A DNA stretch of 18,825 nucleotides, from contig SPCL01000028.1 in NCBI GenBank assembly GCA_004525335.1, positions 1 to 18,825 on the forward strand. The letters run 5' to 3'. The stretch is from Thermodesulfobacteriales bacterium. Its GTDB lineage: Bacteria > Desulfobacterota_D > UBA1144 > Nemesobacterales > UBA2774. The position numbers and the translations under genes were made by a program. The notes under the pieces are model-generated. The model did no database searches. It was not told the origin of the DNA and was given only the letters and a program-made list of their open reading frames with translations. Within the stretch, counting starts at the first letter, position 1. Every line of letters starts with the position of its first letter. Positions 14,522 to 18,825 of the stretch are shown in pieces.

Positions 14522-15064
14522 TTAGGATTGAGAGAGGATACCTCTGATTCTCTCAAGTTGGGTCTTAATACTACCATCGAACACTTTATCTTCAACTTTT
14601 GCGATTATCCCCCCGATTATCCGAGGATCAACCTTGGATGTAACCTCAACTTCCTGCCCCATAACTTCGCTTAATTTTGCCTTTACTTTGCTCAAATCTT
14701 CTTCTGAAGGAATTGAAGCCATTACTATCTCAGCTTTAATTTTTCCTGAAGCTTTTCTGAGCTTTTGAACAATAGTTTGTTCAGAATTCAAAAGAGATTT
14801 AAACTTGCCCAGTTCAAGAACCAAGCTAAGAAAATTAGAAGTAAGACTGTCGTAGCCTCTTTTTGATGCTATATCCGTGGTTACCCCTTCTCTTTCTTTG
14901 AGATCATAGGTTGAGCTCCAGAGCACATTTTTAAGCTCTGTGCTGCTTGAAAGAATAGAATAGAAGTCTTCAATATCAGATGTTATTTTATAAAGCTTAT
15001 TTTCTTCTTTAGCACTTTGTACTAGAGCTTCAGAGAGATCTCTTAGTGTTGCGATTGATGCCAT
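14522..15064 (-). CDS. atpH: ATP synthase F1 subunit delta
   Basis: Delta (OSCP-type) caps the alpha3beta3 head and ties it to the peripheral stalk. The 180 residues are standard. The N-terminal helical domain includes LRDLSEALVQSAKEEN. The conserved C-terminal part has VDPRIIGGIIAKVEDKVFDGSIKTQLERI in outline (VDPRIIGG near 146-153). The start lies inside the end of atpF, an overlap of 22 bases. AGGGGAT just upstream provides the ribosome binding site, so initiation at 15064 is well supported. Confidence 0.95.
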   Translation of the reverse strand: MASIATLRDLSEALVQSAKEENKLYKITSDIEDFYSILSSSTELKNVLWSSTYDLKEREGVTTDIASKRGYDSLTSNFLSLVLELGKFKSLLNSEQTIVQKLRKASGKIKAEIVMASIPSEEDLSKVKAKLSEVMGQEVEVTSKVDPRIIGGIIAKVEDKVFDGSIKTQLERIRGILSQS

Positions 15065-15600
15065 TTCTCATCCCCTACGTTATTAGTAAAATCGTCAACA
15101 AACCTTTGTTTATCAGGCTCGCTCAAATTCTCTTTAATTACTCTCTCTGCTATTGCTAGTGCTAGAGTAACTACTTCAGACTGAATTTCTTGCTTCGCCC
15201 TCCGGGCTTCAAATTGTATAGTTTCTTGGGCTTCTTTTTTAATATTCTCAGAAGCTAAATTAGCGTGCTTTACAATTTCTTCTCTTTCTGTCCCGCCCTG
15301 TTTAACGATACTATCTTTTATGCTGTTAATTTCGTCTTCTATTCCCTTGAGCTTCTCTGCGTATTCTTCATATTTCTTCTTAGCTTCTGAGATAGTATGC
15401 TGAGCATGATCAATTTCACTGCTGATAGATCCCTTTCTCTCAACCAGGAAATTTCTTACAGAATCTTTTAGAAAGTAGACCAAAACTCCAAGGAGAAGTA
15501 CTAAATTAACTGTATGTTCAAAAACAAATCTCCAGTTAAAGACATTGCCGCCTTCAGAGGAATTAGTGAGCAAGAGGTTTATTATTTCAAAGTCTGTCAA
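15043..15600 (-). CDS. atpF: ATP synthase Fo subunit b
   Basis: This is one of two b-type peripheral stalk subunits: a single membrane helix followed by a long helix that dimerises and holds delta. Of 185 residues, about 27-46 are the membrane anchor (VNLVLLLGVLVYFLKDSV). Residues about 55-150 are charged and coiled-coil-like (EAKKKYEEYAEKL, ENIKKEAQETIQFEARRAKQ in part). The start is TTG at 15600, with AAGGAGGT at a six-base spacing. Its first base pairs overlap the TGA stop of the upstream b' gene (TTGA, four bases). The product should heterodimerise with the b'-type subunit encoded just upstream. Confidence 0.93.
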   Translation of the reverse strand: MTDFEIINLLLTNSSEGGNVFNWRFVFEHTVNLVLLLGVLVYFLKDSVRNFLVERKGSISSEIDHAQHTISEAKKKYEEYAEKLKGIEDEINSIKDSIVKQGGTEREEIVKHANLASENIKKEAQETIQFEARRAKQEIQSEVVTLALAIAERVIKENLSEPDKQRFVDDFTNNVGDEKWHQSQH

Positions 15601-16115
15601 ATCCCCACCTCCTTTCCTAAAACTTTTGAGGCTATATCTGTGGCTAATTCATCTATATCGCCTTTTATTTTTTCTTTTATTTCTTTGGTATCGGCCTCAA
15701 GCTTAACCTTAGCCTCTTCTAGAAAAACTCCAGCTTCTTCTCTGGCTTTGCCTATTATTTCTCCAGCCACTTTCTGCCCTTCGAGAACTAACTTGCTACG
15801 CTCTTGGGCAGCGAGAGCTCGAGCTTCATCTAACTTTAGATCGTATTCTTCAATAATTGCCTTTACCTTCTCTTCAAGCTCATGAGCTTCTTCAATTGCT
15901 CCTCTTGTGAGCATATCTCTTCTATCAACAAGGTTCAGAAAAGGCTTAAACACAAGTTTATTTAATATGAAAATGGCGATTAAAAATATTACGATCTGTA
16001 TGAAAACAGTGTAATTCACACTCAACAGATCCTCTGAAGCAGCATGGGCTGTACTTGTTATCATAACAAGTGCCAGAGAATAAAAGATAAATTGTCTTAG
16101 CCGTTCAAAATACAT
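15597..16115 (-). CDS. ATP synthase Fo subunit b' (second b-type subunit) with signal-peptide-like N-terminus
   Basis: This is a second b-type peripheral stalk subunit of 172 residues. Residues 1-26 look like a cleavable signal peptide (basic start, hydrophobic core, STAHAAS end). Then comes a membrane helix (about 36-58) running into VFKPFLNLVDRR, the b-family junction. A long charged helix follows (EEAHELEEKVKAIIEEYD, EEAKVKLEADTKEIKEKIKGD in part). A b' with a signal sequence next to b is typical of Deltaproteobacteria and some relatives. AAGGAG lies ten bases before the ATG. The stop overlaps the start of atpF by four bases. Which of the two genes is called b or b' is conventional; the pairing is clear. 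Confidence 0.9.
   Translation of the reverse strand: MYFERLRQFIFYSLALVMITSTAHAASEDLLSVNYTVFIQIVIFLIAIFILNKLVFKPFLNLVDRRDMLTRGAIEEAHELEEKVKAIIEEYDLKLDEARALAAQERSKLVLEGQKVAGEIIGKAREEAGVFLEEAKVKLEADTKEIKEKIKGDIDELATDIASKVLGKEVGI
15607..15614 (-). promoter_or_regulatory. Shine-Dalgarno sequence fixing the TTG start of atpF
   Basis: AAGGAGGT on the minus strand lies six bases before TTG at 15600. The strong site, within the end of the b' gene, justifies the TTG start and suggests coupled translation of the two stalk subunits. Confidence 0.85.
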
Positions 16116-16131
16116 AATGTTTTATCTCCTT

Positions 16132-16161
16132 ATTATTCCTATGAAGATTATTCCTATGAAG
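16132..16161. repeat. 15-base tandem duplication at the antiporter stop codon
   Basis: ATTATTCCTATGAAG occurs twice in direct succession (16132-16146 and 16147-16161), with no mismatch. The right copy contains the last codons and the TAG stop of the antiporter gene, and the left copy duplicates them into the gap before the b' gene. The unit is five codons long, so a second TAG lies in frame. Confidence 0.95.
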
Positions 16162-17428
16162 ACTCTTGTGCCGCATCTTTGCTCTTTGCAAACATAATTT
16201 TTAATAGCGGCGGAGCAACAAATGTGGTTAACATAACCATCACTGTTATAGCTGAGAACAACTCTGAGGTAAATATTCCATAGGTAAGCCCGACCTGGGC
16301 AAAAATAAGCCCGACCTCACCCCTGGGTATCATACCTACGCCAACAACGCTTTTGCTGATTCCCTTCTTGAAAACAGCAAATCCACTTACAAATTTACCT
16401 ATTACAGCAACAATGAATAGTATCAAAGCTATCAAGAGTATCGGTATATTTTTACTGACAAACGGATTAAACACCGAAACATCTACCGCTGCTCCCACCA
16501 TAATAAAAAATATGGGCGTAAAAAAATCCGAAACCGGCTTTAAATTCCTCTCAATAGACTTGAATTGATGGGTGTTTGCTAAGACTAATCCTGCGGCAAA
16601 TGCACCAACAATAGGTGCTAAGCCTACCAGACTTGCTAGAAAAGCAAAGATGAAAGCAAAAGATAGAGCGCTTAATAGTAAAACCCCTCTGACTTTCATC
16701 ATCTCAACCAGATTAAATAGCTTCTTAGATATCAAGTTTCCAACTACTATCGCTACAATAAGGAAGCCAAAAGCTTTAACGAAAATTATTCCTACATTTA
16801 GCGTTGAAATTCCGGCTCCATCCCCGCTTGCTGAAGCTTCAATTAGTCCGGTCACTACACCTAAGATTATCAAACCCAAAATATCATCAATGACGGCTGC
16901 GCCGAGAATGATCTTGGCCTCACCACTCTGGAGGCGATTCATATCTGAAAGCACTCGGGCTGTGATGCCAACGCTAGTTGCCGTTAAGGTGGCTCCTACG
17001 GTTATAGCAATAAGCATATTTAAACTCGGATCAATTCCTCCAAGCAATCCGTACTTCTCAAACGCAATAATGCTTGCAAAACCAAGCGCGAATGGAACGA
17101 CAACACCTACTATTGCAACTATAGTGGAAGCAAGTCCCACTTTTATAAGGTCTCTAAGGTCAGTTTCTAAGCCAATTTCAAATAATAGGATTGCAACGCC
17201 GACTTCGGCGAGTAAATGGAAGGTATCGTACCCCGCCATTCCGGATACAGAAGGCACAACAGCAAGTACGCTTCCTCCTAGAATTACACCGGCAACAAGC
17301 TCCCCAAGCACTGAGGGCTGCTTGATACGCTCGGCTAACTCCCCGAAAATCTTGGAGAATATTAGGATAAGAGCAAGTGCTATAAAGAACTGTTCTATCG
17401 AGAGATGTCCCGATTCTTCTAAACTCAT
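16154..17428 (-). CDS. CPA2-family Na+/H+ antiporter (NapA/KefB-like)
   Basis: This is an inner-membrane cation/proton antiporter of 424 residues with about twelve hydrophobic segments. The cation-binding pair is Asp181-Asp182 in AAVIDDILGL, the DD form found in electrogenic members such as NapA. VIGKFVSGF supplies a conserved-type Lys (Lys345) and MIPRGEVGLIFAQVG (366-380) is a family hallmark. LLFEIGLETD (81-90) and HQFKSIE also fit. No C-terminal TrkA-N (RCK) domain is present, arguing against a K+-gated KefB/C system. It is the first gene of the run leading into the ATP synthase genes, 38 bases before b', so it is likely co-transcribed. Na+ versus K+ specificity cannot be told from sequence. 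Confidence 0.92.
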   Translation of the reverse strand: MSLEESGHLSIEQFFIALALILIFSKIFGELAERIKQPSVLGELVAGVILGGSVLAVVPSVSGMAGYDTFHLLAEVGVAILLFEIGLETDLRDLIKVGLASTIVAIVGVVVPFALGFASIIAFEKYGLLGGIDPSLNMLIAITVGATLTATSVGITARVLSDMNRLQSGEAKIILGAAVIDDILGLIILGVVTGLIEASASGDGAGISTLNVGIIFVKAFGFLIVAIVVGNLISKKLFNLVEMMKVRGVLLLSALSFAFIFAFLASLVGLAPIVGAFAAGLVLANTHQFKSIERNLKPVSDFFTPIFFIMVGAAVDVSVFNPFVSKNIPILLIALILFIVAVIGKFVSGFAVFKKGISKSVVGVGMIPRGEVGLIFAQVGLTYGIFTSELFSAITVMVMLTTFVAPPLLKIMFAKSKDAAQESS

Positions 17429-17472
17429 TTAAGAGTGCTTTTCCTTGGGCAGATATTTAAAAAATCTTAAGT

Positions 17473-17500
17473 ATTTAACATGATAAAATCTGGGTGTCAA
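17473..17500 (-). promoter_or_regulatory. Candidate promoter of the antiporter-ATP synthase operon
   Basis: On the minus strand a perfect TTGACA (17495-17500) and TTAAAT (17473-17478, 4/6) are spaced 16 bases apart. Transcription would start near 17466, about 40 bases before the antiporter ATG, in the 166-base gap downstream of the DUF1152 gene. No other good promoter was seen before the b' gene. Confidence 0.45.
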
Positions 17501-17594
17501 ACTTATGTTGAATCCAAGTTTTACTGAGCGCAAAGAGATAGTCTTTTCATTGGTATTTTAAGACTTATATGACTCTGAAAAGTCAATTCAAAAT

Positions 17595-18545
17595 CTAACC
17601 ATCTTTTTGTTGATACATCTCTCTTTCTAGATCAAGTTCCGTTCGAATATCTAACAAATGCAGCGCATCATTTGCTTCTTCAATGCTCTTGGATTTTGAA
17701 ACAGCTTTTGCAAGCTTGGAGTTTTCATATAATACGGAAGGTGAGAAGTAGAATGTAACTGTGGAGGCCATTGAAAGTGAAACGGGTCTTGTGCCGTTTC
17801 TGATAGCAGTTTCTTCACATTCTCCCTTTGAATATAAAACAGGCAAACGGCTTGCTTCTGTAGGAACCACTGCAATAACTTCTTCAAGTTTCCTGAGCGC
17901 ATCTTGAGTTATCCCCCAGCTTCCAAGAACCGCACCTTTTTTTAACTTGAGCTTCATGGAAGCCTCAAGCTCTTCATGAGTAAGCTCTCCATCACTACCG
18001 TATCCGAAAAGGCCTATTAGTGATGAGACTTCTGACTCAATCCTGGCAAAAGCAGCTGTCATCATCGAATCTGCAAGGGGGCTCATAAGTCCAGGCTCAT
18101 GGCCTTGAGCTATAACGTCGCCACCCACGTCAACTCCGATTATTAAATCTGCCTCAAGTTTGTGGGCCGCATCTAAAAGGCCCTCTGCTATAGCGTCAGG
18201 ACCGGAGTTTATTTCCACTAGCAAGGTTTCTTCACCTATAACTTCAGAGAACCCGGACTCAGCGAACCTGGCTCCCGTAATTGTTACACTGTCCTTATTT
18301 GCATACCAGACAACGTCGTTTAACTTCCGGACATTTTTTGTCTCTTCAAATGTTCTGGGGCCGGGCATGGGGTCATAAGTAAATCTCTCCCAGGATAAAC
18401 CTCCATAGATACATTCGATGTCGAACATCTGGAGAAGATCGGCTGTTGGTATAGTGCCGACAATATCCCCACCCCCTCCAATACCGATCAAGAGAGCTTT
18501 TTTAGAATTTCTTATTATTTCTTTAAAAGATTTTGTTGAGGACAA
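17595..18545 (-). CDS. DUF1152-family protein
   Basis: The 316-residue product matches the DUF1152 pattern: a Gly-rich loop LIGIGGGGDIVGTIPTA (19-35) early in the protein, then GGLSWERFTYDPMPGPR (48-64) and IIGVDVGGDVIAQG (135-148). The Gly-rich motif suggests nucleotide or phosphate binding, but no biochemical function is established to my knowledge, so none is assigned. No signal peptide or membrane segment is seen, so it is probably cytoplasmic. The start is TTG at 18545, preceded by GGAG at eight bases. No in-frame ATG occurs before residue 39, which would remove the conserved loop. It lies 66 bases after the partial hydrolase gene and may share its operon. Confidence 0.85.
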   Translation of the reverse strand: MSSTKSFKEIIRNSKKALLIGIGGGGDIVGTIPTADLLQMFDIECIYGGLSWERFTYDPMPGPRTFEETKNVRKLNDVVWYANKDSVTITGARFAESGFSEVIGEETLLVEINSGPDAIAEGLLDAAHKLEADLIIGVDVGGDVIAQGHEPGLMSPLADSMMTAAFARIESEVSSLIGLFGYGSDGELTHEELEASMKLKLKKGAVLGSWGITQDALRKLEEVIAVVPTEASRLPVLYSKGECEETAIRNGTRPVSLSMASTVTFYFSPSVLYENSKLAKAVSKSKSIEEANDALHLLDIRTELDLEREMYQQKDG

Positions 18546-18553
18546 TTAAATTA

Positions 18554-18557
18554 CTCC
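18554..18557 (-). promoter_or_regulatory. Ribosome binding site supporting the TTG start of the DUF1152 gene
   Basis: CCCGGAG on the minus strand places GGAG eight bases before TTG at 18545. It is moderately strong. The absence of any earlier ATG makes the TTG start the best choice. Confidence 0.65.
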
Positions 18558-18611
18558 GGGAAAGATTTCATATTTACTAAGAACGAAAGAGCTGACACTT
18601 CATACCGACGA

Positions 18612-18825
18612 TTAGTTAGCTGGCTGCTCTAGTAGCAGGTAAAGCACATTGTCGCTGAATGCGGGATCTTTTGTTAACCCTAAATGGTCTGTGAAAAGAA
18701 ACATTACGTTTGACCAATTGACAGGGGATTTCAGATGCGGAGTCCATATACCGCCCGCTCTCTCATCCATGAGTGCGCTTGAGCGGGTAACCGTACCGTC
18801 ACCCGGTTCATAGTCTGTGATTTTA
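18612..18825 (-). CDS. C-terminal end of a probable alpha/beta-hydrolase (lipase/LCAT-like), 5' end outside window
   Basis: A frame open from the right edge ends at a TAA (18612-18614) and gives 70 residues. Near the start it reads EPGDGTVTRSSALMDERAGG, where DGTV is the usual position of the catalytic Asp in lipase/lecithin-cholesterol-acyltransferase-like hydrolases. Later it reads FLFTDHLGLTKDPAFSD, where the His of DH fits the last member of a Ser-Asp-His triad. It ends NVLYLLLEQPAN. The serine nucleophile and N-terminus lie outside the window, so substrate and location are unknown. The spacing of the two motifs supports the family call, but only a C-terminal fragment is visible. It is in the same orientation as the DUF1152 gene, 66 bases away. 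Confidence 0.65.
   Translation of the reverse strand, partial: KITDYEPGDGTVTRSSALMDERAGGIWTPHLKSPVNWSNVMFLFTDHLGLTKDPAFSDNVLYLLLEQPAN

Noticed and set aside
16572..17432. A 286-codon plus-strand open frame opposite the antiporter gene.
   Set aside because: It is antisense to a clear membrane transporter, with low-complexity Ser/Thr/Pro/Ala composition typical of a shadow frame and no family resemblance.
17540..17600. A terminator between the DUF1152 gene and the antiporter gene.
   Set aside because: Only short GACT/AGTC arms without a U run are present. It is not convincing as an intrinsic terminator.

Overview
The window is an A+T-rich bacterial chromosome segment, roughly 40% G+C by eye. 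It carries mostly core genes in several transcription units. The layout suggests a Gram-negative lineage near the old Deltaproteobacteria or an uncultured relative such as a Dadabacteria-like group. The clues are paired b' and b ATP synthase subunits (b' with a signal-peptide-like N-terminus), F1Fo genes without a and c alongside, an RNA methyltransferase domain of the trmD-adjacent type, and exported proteins. The taxonomic placement is an inference.

Left part (1-2417): the C-terminal end of an unidentified membrane protein runs in from the left edge and meets serS (minus strand) stop to stop. A divergent UPF0173-type metallo-beta-lactamase-fold hydrolase follows on the plus strand.

Translation and secretion operon (2616-6893, plus): ffh, rpsP, khpA, rimM, a trmD fused to a second RNA methyltransferase domain, and rplS, closed by a clear intrinsic terminator at 6950-6991. 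This is the widespread ffh-rpsP-khpA-rimM-trmD-rplS block, which links the signal recognition particle, ribosome assembly and tRNA modification.

Accessory strip (7074-9295): two minus-strand genes encode exported proteins that share a C-terminal domain with a fixed CX9C cysteine pair. In the larger protein this domain is joined to a ChaN/TraB/EreA-like domain. A gene-free stretch (8501-8887) follows, then a plus-strand gene for a small basic protein with a histone-H1-like tail.

Energy operon (9359-17428, minus): a CPA2-type Na+/H+ antiporter, then atpF' (b'), atpF (b), atpH, atpA, atpG, atpD and a short atpC, followed by an enoyl-CoA hydratase-family gene with both usual catalytic glutamates replaced. 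Genes within the ATP synthase block overlap or nearly touch. Subunits a and c are absent here and are presumably encoded elsewhere.

Right end (17595-18825, minus): a DUF1152-family protein, preceded by the C-terminal end of a probable alpha/beta-hydrolase (lipase-like) that runs off the window.

I see no CRISPR array, tRNA, rRNA, complete mobile element or obvious defence system. The most unusual items are the trmD fusion, the two-gene exported-protein cassette and the truncated epsilon subunit. I did not find a convincing undescribed multi-gene system.
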